Below are positions 37,059-46,734 of a DNA stretch of 64,000 nt, piece by piece. A program made the translations under genes and the position numbers. How positions within the stretch are numbered: position 1 is the first letter of the stretch; each line of letters starts with the position of its first letter. The DNA lies in assembly GCA_965116245.1 (NCBI GenBank), contig OZ220497.1:124001-188000 (forward strand), read 5' to 3'. The stretch comes from Poriferisodalis sp965116245 (lineage in GTDB: Bacteria > Actinomycetota > Acidimicrobiia > Acidimicrobiales > Poriferisodalaceae). The notes beneath the pieces were generated by a model. That model was not told where the DNA came from and did not search any database. It worked only from the letters and a program-made list of their open reading frames with translations.

Positions 37059-37174
37059 GTGTGCGGCTGCTTGAAAGTGGCAGGGCGTCGCCGGGCCAAA
37101 TGCGGGCGGGCCATACGCGCCGGTGAGCGCAGGAGTGAAATCAGCGCCATGGCCGCCAAGTAGTTTCAACTGCT

Positions 37175-38098
37175 GTGAGCTTCTTTGGACCTGACCACTT
37201 TGAGACCCTCGCGCAGGGGTTGTTCTTCCCTGAGGGGCCGGTAGTTCTGCCGGACGGTTCGGTGGTGGTGGTGGAAATAGGGCGGGGCACCATCACCCGC
37301 ATTGATGTCTCCGACGGTCGCAAGGACATCTTGGCCACACCAGGCGGCGGACCTAACGGTGCGGCTCTGGGTCCCGATGGAGCGCTCTATGTCTGCAACA
37401 ACGGCGGCTTCGAGTGGCACACCATTCGAGGTCGGACAGTGCCTGGAGAGGTGGCGTCTGACTACACCACGGGCCGCATTGAGCGCATCGACCTAGAGAC
37501 TGGCGAGGTGGACATCCTCTACGCGGATGTAAACGGTGTGTCGCTCAAGGGGCCGAACGACATCATGTTTGACTCCACTGGTGGCTTCTGGTTTACCGAC
37601 CATGGCAAGACCCGCGCTCGCGACCGGGACCGTGGCGGCTTGTACTACGCAAGAGCCGACGGCAGCCACATAGCAGAAGTCGCGTTTCCGATGGATGGGC
37701 CGAACGGGGTCGGTATCTCTCCGGGCGAAGATCGGGTGTATGTGGCTGAGACCTTCCAAGGTGCGGTTTTCGCCTTCGATCTCGAAGGGCCTGGCAAAAT
37801 GGCTGCTGGAGTGCCAGCACGGGGTTGGTTTTTGGCTCGGCCCGCCGGTCGCAAGTACTTCGACTCGCTAGCTATGGACGCCGACGGAAACGTGAGCGTC
37901 GCCACGATCCTCACCGGTGGTATCAGCACCTTTACGCCCGACGGCGAAGAGCTGGAGTTCGCCCCAACCGACGACACCGTTACCACCAACCTCTGCTTTG
38001 GCGGCGACGATATGCGCACTGCTTACGTGACGCTGTCGGGTTTGGGTCACCTCGCCGTGGGCCGCTGGCCACGCCCAGGGCTAAGGCTCCCATTCTGA
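37175..38098 (+). CDS. SMP-30/gluconolactonase-family protein
   Basis: 307 residues from GTG 37175. Metal-binding positions are in LFFPEGPVVLPDGSVVVVE (Glu), LKGPNDIMFDSTGGFWFTD (Asn/Asp) and GPNGVGISPGEDRVYVAETF. A propeller lactonase is expected. It lies between the PhyH gene and the LacI regulator (12 bases to the latter), so a lactone intermediate of the locus is a plausible substrate. Confidence 0.82.
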   Translation: MSFFGPDHFETLAQGLFFPEGPVVLPDGSVVVVEIGRGTITRIDVSDGRKDILATPGGGPNGAALGPDGALYVCNNGGFEWHTIRGRTVPGEVASDYTTGRIERIDLETGEVDILYADVNGVSLKGPNDIMFDSTGGFWFTDHGKTRARDRDRGGLYYARADGSHIAEVAFPMDGPNGVGISPGEDRVYVAETFQGAVFAFDLEGPGKMAAGVPARGWFLARPAGRKYFDSLAMDADGNVSVATILTGGISTFTPDGEELEFAPTDDTVTTNLCFGGDDMRTAYVTLSGLGHLAVGRWPRPGLRLPF

Positions 38099-38110
38099 GT
38101 CTGGGACAAC

Positions 38111-39127
38111 ATGGCAGCAAAGCGACGGGGCGGCTACCCAACTATCAAGGACATCTCACAACACACAGGTGTTTCCAAGTCACTGGTGTCGCGCGCCCTG
38201 CGCGGTGAGGGCCACGTTCGCGAGAGCACTCGCCAGCGAATCATTGAGTCGGCTGCAGAACTGGGCTACCGGGCGCATGCTGGAGCCCGTTCTCTAGCTG
38301 GTGCGAGCAGTGGCACTCTTGGGTTCGTGATCACCGGGCTCTTTGACGCCTTCTGGGGCGAGGTCATGTTCGCCGTAGACCAAGAGGTCAGTCGACGCGG
38401 AATGCGAACCCTGTATCTCTCCAGCCCTCCGGACGTCGGCGGCGAACGCGATGTCATTGACCGGATGCTCGAGTATCGGGTGGACGGACTTGCGCTGGGT
38501 TTGCTGGGTCGGCGTGAAGCGCAAGAACTTGAGGAGTACGCCGACGTGGTGCCGACATTGGCACTGATGTACGACTTGCGCTCTGATCGTTACGACACGC
38601 TCGTCACCAACGACGAAGCAGCCATGGCCTCCGTTGTCCGACACTTGATTCGGCTGGGCCACAGCAACATCTCGTTGATCGGCGACGCGCAGATGCCGAA
38701 CGTCGCAGCGAGGACGCGTGGCTACACCGGCGAAATGGAGCGAAGCGGAATATCCGAACACGTCTCATTTGAGCCAGCAGGCTTCCTGCAATCGGATGGT
38801 TACGAAGCAGCCGACAAGCTGCTGCGCCGTTCGCGGCGACCAACGGCCATCGCATGCGTAAACGACGCTCAGGCCCGCGGTGCCATCCTGGCTGCAGCCG
38901 ACTGCGGCTTGACCGTGCCCGATGACATCAGCATCACGGGCTTTGATGATTCCCTTTATGCGGTCGCAGGTCTACCCGAGTTGACGACGGTACGGTTGCC
39001 TCGTGCCGATATCGGGCGAACGGCGGTCAGCATGCTGAGTGACCGCATGAACGGTCGGGACACGGCGATGACCTCAGTGCTGCAAGCCGAATTGGTCGTG
39101 CGGGAGTCAAGCGGCCCGGCCAGATAG
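38111..39127 (+). CDS. LacI-family transcriptional regulator
   Basis: 338 residues. The N-terminal helix-turn-helix reads TIKDISQHTGVSKSLVSRAL (about 11-30) with hinge ELGYRAHAGARSLAG. A periplasmic-binding-like sensor domain follows, with TLGFVITGLFDAFWGEV and DISITGFDDSLYA. It should bind operators of the local catabolic genes and sense a sugar or polyol. No operator could be identified with confidence by eye. It is convergent with the oxidoreductase gene at 39152. Confidence 0.88.
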   Translation: MAAKRRGGYPTIKDISQHTGVSKSLVSRALRGEGHVRESTRQRIIESAAELGYRAHAGARSLAGASSGTLGFVITGLFDAFWGEVMFAVDQEVSRRGMRTLYLSSPPDVGGERDVIDRMLEYRVDGLALGLLGRREAQELEEYADVVPTLALMYDLRSDRYDTLVTNDEAAMASVVRHLIRLGHSNISLIGDAQMPNVAARTRGYTGEMERSGISEHVSFEPAGFLQSDGYEAADKLLRRSRRPTAIACVNDAQARGAILAAADCGLTVPDDISITGFDDSLYAVAGLPELTTVRLPRADIGRTAVSMLSDRMNGRDTAMTSVLQAELVVRESSGPAR

Positions 39128-39151
39128 TCACAGCGCGCCTAGAGCAGGACC

Positions 39152-40210
39152 CTAAGCCAGGACCTCTGCGACACCTACTGGTCGAGCTTGCCGTGCCGAG
39201 CGGGTGGCCGCTAGCGCGACAGCCAGGCACGCGCGGCCATCTTCCAGCGTGACCGGTGGCGGCTGGCCCGCGAGCGTTTGCACAAAGGCTTCCCACTGGG
39301 CGCGGTACGACTCGACATAGCGCTCAGCAAAAAACCACGGCATGGGCGCGGAAGTGGCTCCCGTGGGTCCCATTCGCACGGCATCGTGAGCGGTTGGGTT
39401 GTGGGAGGCCATCGCTCCAGCACTGCCGAAGGCCTCGACCCGCTGGTCGTAGCCGTAGACAGCTCGTCGACTGTTGTCGATCGTCGTAATGGTTCCGTCA
39501 ACGTGCTTGAGCACAGCTACGGCTGTGTCCCAATCCCCGTGGTCTCCAAAGGCAGGATCGAGGCGCACCGCACCAGTCGCATAGACCTCAGCGACTTCGG
39601 CGCCGACGACGTAGCGCGCCATATCAAAATCGTGAATCATCATGTCAACGAAGATGCCGCCCGAAGCGGCGATGTAATCCTGTGGTGGAGGTTCGGGGTC
39701 GCGGCTCGTGATCCGCACAAGCTGGATTTCGCCGAGATCGCCACCGCGGGCGGCATCCGCTACAGCCTTATGTGACGGGTCGAAACGGCGGTTGAAACCC
39801 AACTGAACAGAGATACCCGAAGCAGCAACAGCCCTCGCTGCGCGTCCAGCTTCGGTCAAGTCCAGCGAGACGGGCTTCTCCACGAAAGCGGGCACTCCAG
39901 CCTGTGCGGCTGCCACTACAAAATCAACATGCGTTTGAGTGGGAGAGCAGATAGCCACGGCGTCAACGTCGCTGCGTGCCATAAGCGCTGCGGGCCCGTC
40001 GGCGACGGGCAAGTCCAGTTGTGCCGCGAGCGTCTCCGCCGCCGCGGGCACGGCATCACATACCGCCGCAAGGTGCAGGCCAGCGACGTCGTTGATGAGG
40101 CGAGCGTGCATCTGACCAATGCGGCCACAGCCGATGAGGCCGATCCCTGCCGAGTCGGCGCGCATCGGCATACCCGGCCTGCCCGGCATACTCAGCGATA
40201 TAGCGCTCAC
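39152..40210 (-). CDS. Gfo/Idh/MocA-family oxidoreductase
   Basis: 352 residues from GTG. Rossmann motif GLIGCGRIGQMHARL, CSPTQTHVDFV, and the catalytic Lys of VEKPVSLDLTEAG (about residue 112). The HDFD motif after VDMMIH supports an inositol 2-dehydrogenase-like relation. It is the last gene of the minus-strand set, overlapping the IolD-like gene by 4 bases, and probably oxidises a polyol with NAD. Confidence 0.85.
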   Translation of the reverse strand: MSAISLSMPGRPGMPMRADSAGIGLIGCGRIGQMHARLINDVAGLHLAAVCDAVPAAAETLAAQLDLPVADGPAALMARSDVDAVAICSPTQTHVDFVVAAAQAGVPAFVEKPVSLDLTEAGRAARAVAASGISVQLGFNRRFDPSHKAVADAARGGDLGEIQLVRITSRDPEPPPQDYIAASGGIFVDMMIHDFDMARYVVGAEVAEVYATGAVRLDPAFGDHGDWDTAVAVLKHVDGTITTIDNSRRAVYGYDQRVEAFGSAGAMASHNPTAHDAVRMGPTGATSAPMPWFFAERYVESYRAQWEAFVQTLAGQPPPVTLEDGRACLAVALAATRSARQARPVGVAEVLA

Positions 40211-42147
40211 GAACCCCGCCGTTGAGACGTCATCGCGCCTGCCATCACTGCTGCGGCTTCAGTGATTTCGGTCCGGTGACTGGTGTTGGGCACGCCCACC
40301 TGCCATGTCGCGCCGCCCTCAGTCCACGCGGTGGGATGCGTAGACAACACGATCACATATGTACGCTCGGAAGACTTCGCCCGTTCCAGCGCCTCCTCGA
40401 GCTCTGCAATCGTGGCAACAGCATGTGTCTCGCAGCCCATCGACGCAGCGTGCGCTGCGAAGTTGACGCGTGCAGGCACCAGTTGTGGCAGATTCTCAGT
40501 CTGTGACCGATCCTCGACGCCCGCTGAGGTTTGGGTCATCGTGTCGGCGAGGAAATTGTTGAACGACACTCCGCCCTGGGCCTGCTGCAGCCGATTGATG
40601 ACGGCAAAGCCACCGTTGTCACACACGACGACAGTGATGGGGTGGCCGCTCAGCACTGAGCTATACAAGTCCGAGTTCATCATCAAGTAGGAACCATCGC
40701 CGACTAGCGCAACCACATTGCGGTGAGGCAGAGCTTGTTTGGCACCCCAGGCACCGGCTATCTCATACCCCATGGTTGAGTAGCCGTACTCGCAGTCGAA
40801 GGAATGCTCAATGTCGCTGCGCCAGCCGTTGACGGTCTCGCCAGGTAAACCACCGGCTGCGGTGACCACGTAGGTCCGCTCGTCGGCCGATCTGGCCACA
40901 GCGCCCACCACTTGCGCGTACGTAGGTAGCGCTGTGAGCGAACTGTGGGCTTCAGGCGCTGCGAGCTTGTCAATATAAGCGTGGTACTGGGCCGTCTCGG
41001 ATTCGGCCCGTGCCGACCAGTTTGGGGGTGCTGTGTAGTCGCCGAGCATGTCGCTCAGCTCAGCTAAGCCCTCGCGTGCGTCCGCCACCAACGGGCAAGT
41101 GCTGTGCTTTGTGGCGTCAAAACGCGCTGTGTTCAGCCCAATGAAGGTCGCTTGGTGGTCAAACAGGGTCCAGGAACCGGTGGCGAAGTCGCCCAGACGG
41201 GTGCCGACTGCCAAGACCACATCGGCAGCAGCGGCCATCGCATTCGCAGAGGTGCATCCCGTCACGCCGATCGGTCCGCAGGCCAGGGCGTGGCTGGACG
41301 GGAAGCTCGTACGACCCGCCACTGTCTCCACGATCGGAATATTGTGCCGCTCAGCAAACGACCGTAGCTGCGCCTCCGCCATTGACCAGCGAACACCTCC
41401 ACCGCTTAGAAGCAGAGGACGCTTCGCTCTCGTCAGGGCCTGCGCAGCCGCTGCCAGCTCACGCCGGTCGGCACGTGGGCGTCGCACGTGATGAACGACT
41501 GGCTCAAAGAAGTCTGAGGGGAAGCTGCCAGTTTGCGCTTGGACGTCTTGTGGCAGCCCGATGAACGCGGGACCGCAGTCGGCCGGATCCAACATCGTGG
41601 CCACAGCGTTCGGAAGGCTCTGCATAACCTGTTCGGGAGTGATGAGCCTGTCCCAATAGCGAACTACCGAGCGAAACGCGTCATTGACCGTGATAGATGG
41701 GTCGCCAAAATGCTCCACCTGCTGCAGTACCGGGTCGGGCAACCGGTGGCTGAAAGTGTCTCCGGCCAACAACAGCAACGGGATACGGTTCGCGTGAGCT
41801 GCCGCGGCAGCGGTGATCATGTTGGTGGCGCCTGGGCCGATGGAGCTAGTCGCTGCCATGATCCGACGACGTCTCATGGCGCGTGCGAATCCAACGCCTG
41901 CCAGCGCCATTCCCTGCTCGTTTTGACCACGCCAGGTAGGCAACACATGACGCGAGCGGTGCAGTTCCGGTCCGAGGCAGGTCACGTTGCCGTGGCCAAA
42001 GATCGCGTACACGCCACCGAACAACGGCACCGATTCATCGTCAGAGATCGCCACCAACTGGTCCGCAACATCAGGATCAAGATCGTCAAGCGCGATGCGC
42101 TGGGCTGCCAGGTAGCGGACGATGGCACCGGCTGTCGTTAGCTCCAT
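40207..42147 (-). CDS. iolD: IolD-like TPP enzyme (trihydroxycyclohexane-dione hydrolase)
   Basis: 646 residues, a thiamin diphosphate enzyme of the acetolactate-synthase fold. The TPP motif starts GDGSYLMMNSDLYSS and ends VVVCDN. RYLAAQRIALD, GGVYAIFGHGNVTCLG (substrate and cofactor loop) and WRGQNEQGMALAGVGFARAM match IolD of inositol catabolism, which opens the ring of 3D-trihydroxycyclohexane-1,2-dione. GGAG precedes the ATG. Genes on both sides encode Gfo/Idh/MocA proteins, and the inositol link depends mostly on this gene. Confidence 0.85.
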   Translation of the reverse strand: MELTTAGAIVRYLAAQRIALDDLDPDVADQLVAISDDESVPLFGGVYAIFGHGNVTCLGPELHRSRHVLPTWRGQNEQGMALAGVGFARAMRRRRIMAATSSIGPGATNMITAAAAAHANRIPLLLLAGDTFSHRLPDPVLQQVEHFGDPSITVNDAFRSVVRYWDRLITPEQVMQSLPNAVATMLDPADCGPAFIGLPQDVQAQTGSFPSDFFEPVVHHVRRPRADRRELAAAAQALTRAKRPLLLSGGGVRWSMAEAQLRSFAERHNIPIVETVAGRTSFPSSHALACGPIGVTGCTSANAMAAAADVVLAVGTRLGDFATGSWTLFDHQATFIGLNTARFDATKHSTCPLVADAREGLAELSDMLGDYTAPPNWSARAESETAQYHAYIDKLAAPEAHSSLTALPTYAQVVGAVARSADERTYVVTAAGGLPGETVNGWRSDIEHSFDCEYGYSTMGYEIAGAWGAKQALPHRNVVALVGDGSYLMMNSDLYSSVLSGHPITVVVCDNGGFAVINRLQQAQGGVSFNNFLADTMTQTSAGVEDRSQTENLPQLVPARVNFAAHAASMGCETHAVATIAELEEALERAKSSERTYVIVLSTHPTAWTEGGATWQVGVPNTSHRTEITEAAAVMAGAMTSQRRGS

Positions 42148-42265
42148 ATTCTCAGCTCCATATCTGAGGTCACGAGACTCCCTTCGGCTTGGACTCGCTG
42201 TCGCCGCGTCGCCGCTGCTGGCTCACCGAGCAACGCCGCGTCACCTGAGCTGGCTCGCCGAGCAA

Positions 42266-43504
42266 CTAGGCCTGCCGGGCGACGAGGCCCGCGGGATCGC
42301 GCGGCGCCAACTCGTCCACGTTGTTGGCGGTTAGCGGGATGACATCCTCCCAGCAGCCGCTCTTCCAGCTACGCAAAAGGGCAGCCTGCACGCTGACGTA
42401 CGCCAGGGCTTCAGCGAAGCCTGCGCAATGCGCGCGGCCGTCACTAACGGCGGACAGATATTGGTGATCTTCGAGGGCAACAAGATCTTCGAAGCCGATG
42501 GCGTTGGCATCACCGGGCACGAAGGCGCCGTGACCGGGGTGCCGGTCTCCGGCTCGTATCGTCGTGTAGCCGCGCTCGGCGGTGTCAGCACCCTGCGGCG
42601 CCACGTGCAGTTGGAGTTCGTTCATGGTTTCGAGATTCCAACTAGCCGCCCCCTCGGTGCCGTAGATGTCGAATGCCATCTGGCTTTCTGGACCCACCAT
42701 TGTTCGGCTCACCTCGAAAGTGCCTAGCGAACCGTTAGCGAACACAGCGAGCGCCGCGAAGTAGTCCTCGTTAGTGACTGGGCCTCGCGGATCACCGGGC
42801 TGTCCCCGGGCGTAGTGGCTGGCGCCCGGCCGAGCTATCGGTCGCTCGCCTATAAACGTGGTGCCAACGCCGGTCACCTTGGTGATCGGACCGTTGAGCA
42901 TCATTGATAAGTCAACCGCGTGGCTGAGAATGTCGCTAGTGACGCCGTGGCCCGCTTGGTCCAGCTCGAAGCGCCACGACAACAATCCCATCGGATCTGC
43001 TCCAAACATCGAAAAGAAGCGTCCCCGGTAGTTGGTGATCTCCCCAAGTACGCCGCGGTCGATGAGGGACCTGAGGTGTTGTACGAGAGGCGCGTAGCGG
43101 TAGTTGTAACCCACTCCTGTGATGGAACCGGCTGATTTGGCGGCCTCGAAGCAGCGAACAGTCTGAGCTGGGGTACCGCCTACCGGCTTCTCGCAGAACA
43201 CGTGCTTGCCAACGGCCACGGAGGCCATGACGACCTGCTCGTGCAACATGTTCGGCGTTGTTACGTACACCACATCCACGTCGGGGCGATCCACGGCCGC
43301 CCGCCAGTCCTCGGTCACTTCGGCGAATCCAAAACCCTCGCTAGCCATTGCTCGGCGCTCGCCAACTGTGTCTGCACAGACGACTAGTTCGGGCGCGTAG
43401 CTGCGCTCGGCGAACAAACTGGGAATGCGCAAAACCGAACGCGCGTGCGCCTGACCCATCCAGCCGAATCCGACAACAGCGATACCAAGTCGGCGTCTAC
43501 TCAC
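42266..43504 (-). CDS. Gfo/Idh/MocA-family oxidoreductase
   Basis: 412 residues from GTG 43504. Rossmann motif VVGFGWMGQAHARSV, VYVTTPNMLHEQVV and FCEKPVGGTPAQTV with the catalytic Lys. The second domain has GVGYNYRYAPLVQH and LSHAVDLSMML. It lacks enough motifs to name the sugar or inositol isomer. It lies 118 bases upstream of the IolD-like gene; the gap contains an imperfect GGCTCACCGAGCAAC-type repeat. Confidence 0.83.
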   Translation of the reverse strand: MSRRRLGIAVVGFGWMGQAHARSVLRIPSLFAERSYAPELVVCADTVGERRAMASEGFGFAEVTEDWRAAVDRPDVDVVYVTTPNMLHEQVVMASVAVGKHVFCEKPVGGTPAQTVRCFEAAKSAGSITGVGYNYRYAPLVQHLRSLIDRGVLGEITNYRGRFFSMFGADPMGLLSWRFELDQAGHGVTSDILSHAVDLSMMLNGPITKVTGVGTTFIGERPIARPGASHYARGQPGDPRGPVTNEDYFAALAVFANGSLGTFEVSRTMVGPESQMAFDIYGTEGAASWNLETMNELQLHVAPQGADTAERGYTTIRAGDRHPGHGAFVPGDANAIGFEDLVALEDHQYLSAVSDGRAHCAGFAEALAYVSVQAALLRSWKSGCWEDVIPLTANNVDELAPRDPAGLVARQA

Positions 43505-43570
43505 TGGGTTGGCTCACGGGGTCTACTCACTGGGACTACCCGTCATTGGTATGCCCGACCCGGTGCCTCA

Positions 43571-43621
43571 ATCTGACACCCCGATCTGACACCCCGATCT
43601 GACACGCCGATCTGACACGCC
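43571..43621. repeat. 13-bp x 4 tandem repeat
   Basis: ATCTGACACCCCG twice, then ATCTGACACGCCG and a 12-base partial, between the ABC ATPase stop and the next gene's start. No function is evident. Confidence 0.85.
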
Positions 43622-43624
43622 AAC

Positions 43625-44401
43625 TCAGTGCGTTGCCAGCTCGTGCTGCAGCGCTTCAAGCTCCGCACCTCCAGACATCATCTGCGTCAACTCAGCTTGC
43701 GAGATGTGCTCCTTGGCAAAGTTGCCCATGGAATGACCTCGATTGAGAATCACGAAGCGATCGCCGACCGGGTAAGCGTGGTTGGGATTGTGCGTAATGA
43801 AAATCACAGCTAGCCCTCGGTTGCGCGCTTCGGTGATACGACGCAGAACGACGCCGGATTGCTTTACTCCAAGCGCCGAGGTGGGCTCATCTAGAATCAA
43901 CACCCGAGCACCGAAATAGCTGGCCCGCGCGATTGCCACCGACTGGCGCTCACCACCCGACAGTGTGCCGACAGGCTGCTCAGTGTCGCGGATGTCAATG
44001 CCCATCTCCGCAAGCTGTTCTTTGGCTATTTGCTTGGCTTTCTCGGTATCGATCTGGCGGAACGGTCCGAAGCCCTTGGTTGGTTCTGCACCCAGAAAGA
44101 AGTTCCGCCACACCGACATGAGCGGCACCATGGCGAGGTCCTGATACACGGTGGCGATGCCTGCGTCGAGTGCCGCTCGAGGTGAGGAGAACTTGACTTC
44201 CTCGCCCTGTAGCAACAGTTGGCCCTCGTCGTGCTGATGCACTCCGGCCAGAACCTTGATGAAAGTGGATTTGCCCGCACCGTTGTCACCGAGCACACAC
44301 GTCACCTCGCCTGGATTCACCGTCGTAGAAACACCCGACAAAGCGATGATGTTGCCGTAGAACTTTGAGACGTCTCGCAGTTCAATCAGTGAGTCGCTCA
44401 T
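43625..44401 (-). CDS. Sugar/polyol ABC transporter ATP-binding protein
   Basis: 258 residues with a single nucleotide-binding domain: Walker A GDNGAGKST (about residue 38), signature LSGGERQSVAIA, Walker B VLILDEPTSALG and ITHN. The short single-domain form matches FrcA/XylG-like partners of monosaccharide permeases. It overlaps the permease gene by 4 bases. It energises uptake together with the permease and lipoprotein at 44398-47760. Confidence 0.88.
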   Translation of the reverse strand: MSDSLIELRDVSKFYGNIIALSGVSTTVNPGEVTCVLGDNGAGKSTFIKVLAGVHQHDEGQLLLQGEEVKFSSPRAALDAGIATVYQDLAMVPLMSVWRNFFLGAEPTKGFGPFRQIDTEKAKQIAKEQLAEMGIDIRDTEQPVGTLSGGERQSVAIARASYFGARVLILDEPTSALGVKQSGVVLRRITEARNRGLAVIFITHNPNHAYPVGDRFVILNRGHSMGNFAKEHISQAELTQMMSGGAELEALQHELATH

Positions 44402-46725
44402 GAGTCGACTCCCAGTCCCGGAGGTGATGCGCCTGCAACATCTAGGCCTTGGGGGCGCTCATTGTCTCGGGGATCGCCGTCTTGGGGACCACCGTCTTGG
44501 GGACTACCGTCTTGGGGATCACCTCGAGCTGATTGCGAACTCTCAGCTCGCTGACGCACGTAGTTGTTCACAATGACTGCTACCACCAGCAGGCCGCCGA
44601 GCACCAAGAAGCGCCAGTCAGTATTCCAGCGTGCAAAGCCGATGCCTTGGCTGATCATGCCCCAAATGAGAGCGCCGATTGCTGCGCCAATCGCCGAGCC
44701 ATAACCACCTGTCAACAGATTGCCACCCACGACCGCGACGATTATGTAGCGGAATTCGTTGCCGTCACCTACGTTGGCTTGAACTGAGTTCAGGCGAAAC
44801 GCGATTAGCATGCCCGCCACCCAGGCACATACCGACACCAGCATGAACAGCGTTGTTTTGGTGCGAGCGGCTGGCACTCCCACCGATCGAGCGGCGTCCT
44901 TGTTGCCCCCGACAGCAAACGTCCAGCTACCAAAACGTGTCCTCGCTAACACCCAGGCACCCAACGCGGCGAACAGCAAGTAGAAAAGCACTGAGACACG
45001 AAAGCGAGTAACGGCTTGCGTTGCCTGCTCCTCAACGGTGGTGATGAACATCAGTTTGACCCCAAGCGCTAATCCTGCGGCTGCAAGCCCCACCGTCATC
45101 AAAGGTCGGCCCATCCCAGCGTCTTTGCCGAACAGCATCTTGACAAACGTGGCTACCGCGTAGATGCAGAGCGCTATCACACCCCCTTTGGCTGCACCGG
45201 TTGAGAGCGCATACAACAGACCGTCGCCATCAATCAACTCAATCACCGAGAATACGACAGCGCCAGCTCCGCCGACCACGGCTGCGATGCGGGGCCACGA
45301 CCCCATTTGCGGCGCAGAAACTGCGGCGCTGCGGCGCTCAGCTAGAGCGCTAGCCACTGCGGTGGCAGCGAGCGCCAACGCAACCAGCAGCAACACCGAA
45401 AACAGCTCTACACGCAGCTTGCGCGACTCCGACTCGGCGCGCACCACAAGTGCGGTGACGGCCACGATTAGGGCCGTGGCAATCGGCAACCACAATGCCA
45501 GGTCGTTGCGCGCGGCCACCAACATCAATGCCACCACTCCGGCGACCGCCAGACCGCCGAACAGCATCACCCTCGCCGCTTGCACCGTCATCATGAAGCT
45601 GATCGCTGGCAGCAACGCAATGATGACACCGATCACCGGCGCGCTCGTGCGGACGTGTCCCATCGCGGCCAACGCAGCCAGCACGCCAGTGGCCGCGATG
45701 CCCAAGGCAAACACTGATCGTCCGAGTCCGCCTCCGAGGAAGCCCAACTGATCAGCGTTTGACGCGTTCATGGCCAGCGCCAGCAAGATGGCCACCACTA
45801 CGGCGCCGACGCCGAGACCGATCGTGCGCTTTGCACGTCTGCCCGGTATTGCTCGGCGACGCTGCGCGGGTTCGTAGCGAGCAGTACACCAGCGGGCCAC
45901 TCCGCCCAATGTCCCAACCGCAATCGCCGATCCCCAAAACAGATTTGACATGACACCGTCGGTCACCAACAGCATGATGAAGCCAAACAAGGGCGCTCCA
46001 ACAGCTCCGACGAAACCTCCGACTGCGGCCCACCTGCGCTCGTCAGCGCGCCGCTCGTAGCTCAACTCAAACAAACCCAGCAACAAGGCGATGCCCGCAA
46101 AGACGAGTAGTCCCGCCCAAACCCAATCGCGGCCATCCCAAATGTGCTGGTTGCGGATCCACTCCGCACCGAAGATGTCATCCCAGAAGCGGTAGCCCTG
46201 CGCATCATCGAGGCCTTCAACGATGACCTTGTTGGTGAACAGCTTGCTAAAGCCAAGCTTGGCGCCGATGAGAATGAAGAACGTGCCTAGCGTCACGATG
46301 AAGCTCGGCAACGAGGTGCGTTCTACGAGCGTGCCGTTGAACCAGCCGATGGCGAGCGCGAAACACAGTGACAGCGGCACCGCGAGATGCAGGCTGAACC
46401 CTGCTCCCCCGAGTTCGCCGACTTCACGACTCATCAATATGACGAAGACGGCGGTAGCGCCGGTCATCGCGCCAGCCGACAGATCGAATTCGCCACCAAT
46501 CATCAGCAGCGCAACGGGCACCGCCATGATGCCCAACAGTGCTGCTACGTCCAGGAAGTTGGCCGTCCCGCCAGCGGTACCAAACGCTTCCGATGTAAGC
46601 CAGAACAGCAGCCACACGCCGACGAGGCCGAGCAACGCACCAATCTCAGGACGAGTTAGCAGTTGCTGTATCGGCCCGCGATACGCGAGCCGTTCGTCGG
46701 CCTCGCCGGCGGTGATTGCCGCCAT
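44398..46725 (-). CDS. Oversized sugar ABC transporter permease
   Basis: 775 residues, about twice the usual XylH/RbsC length. Residues 1-200 contain the normal start of a BPD_transp_2 permease (ALLGIMAVPVALLMIGGEFDLS, LPSFIVTLGTFFILIGAKLG). Residues about 590-755 contain the normal end (VGGNKDAARSVGVPAARTKT, GNEFRYIIVAVVGGNLLTGG). Between them lie roughly 380 residues of many hydrophobic segments without a recognised domain. The C terminus is a low-complexity tail with PQDGD/PQDGG units encoded by 15-bp repeats. The frame is continuous, so it is not a simple fusion artefact. It should form the membrane channel. Confidence 0.82.
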   Translation of the reverse strand: MAAITAGEADERLAYRGPIQQLLTRPEIGALLGLVGVWLLFWLTSEAFGTAGGTANFLDVAALLGIMAVPVALLMIGGEFDLSAGAMTGATAVFVILMSREVGELGGAGFSLHLAVPLSLCFALAIGWFNGTLVERTSLPSFIVTLGTFFILIGAKLGFSKLFTNKVIVEGLDDAQGYRFWDDIFGAEWIRNQHIWDGRDWVWAGLLVFAGIALLLGLFELSYERRADERRWAAVGGFVGAVGAPLFGFIMLLVTDGVMSNLFWGSAIAVGTLGGVARWCTARYEPAQRRRAIPGRRAKRTIGLGVGAVVVAILLALAMNASNADQLGFLGGGLGRSVFALGIAATGVLAALAAMGHVRTSAPVIGVIIALLPAISFMMTVQAARVMLFGGLAVAGVVALMLVAARNDLALWLPIATALIVAVTALVVRAESESRKLRVELFSVLLLVALALAATAVASALAERRSAAVSAPQMGSWPRIAAVVGGAGAVVFSVIELIDGDGLLYALSTGAAKGGVIALCIYAVATFVKMLFGKDAGMGRPLMTVGLAAAGLALGVKLMFITTVEEQATQAVTRFRVSVLFYLLFAALGAWVLARTRFGSWTFAVGGNKDAARSVGVPAARTKTTLFMLVSVCAWVAGMLIAFRLNSVQANVGDGNEFRYIIVAVVGGNLLTGGYGSAIGAAIGALIWGMISQGIGFARWNTDWRFLVLGGLLVVAVIVNNYVRQRAESSQSARGDPQDGSPQDGGPQDGDPRDNERPQGLDVAGASPPGLGVDS

Positions 46726-46734
46726 TGGTGAGCG

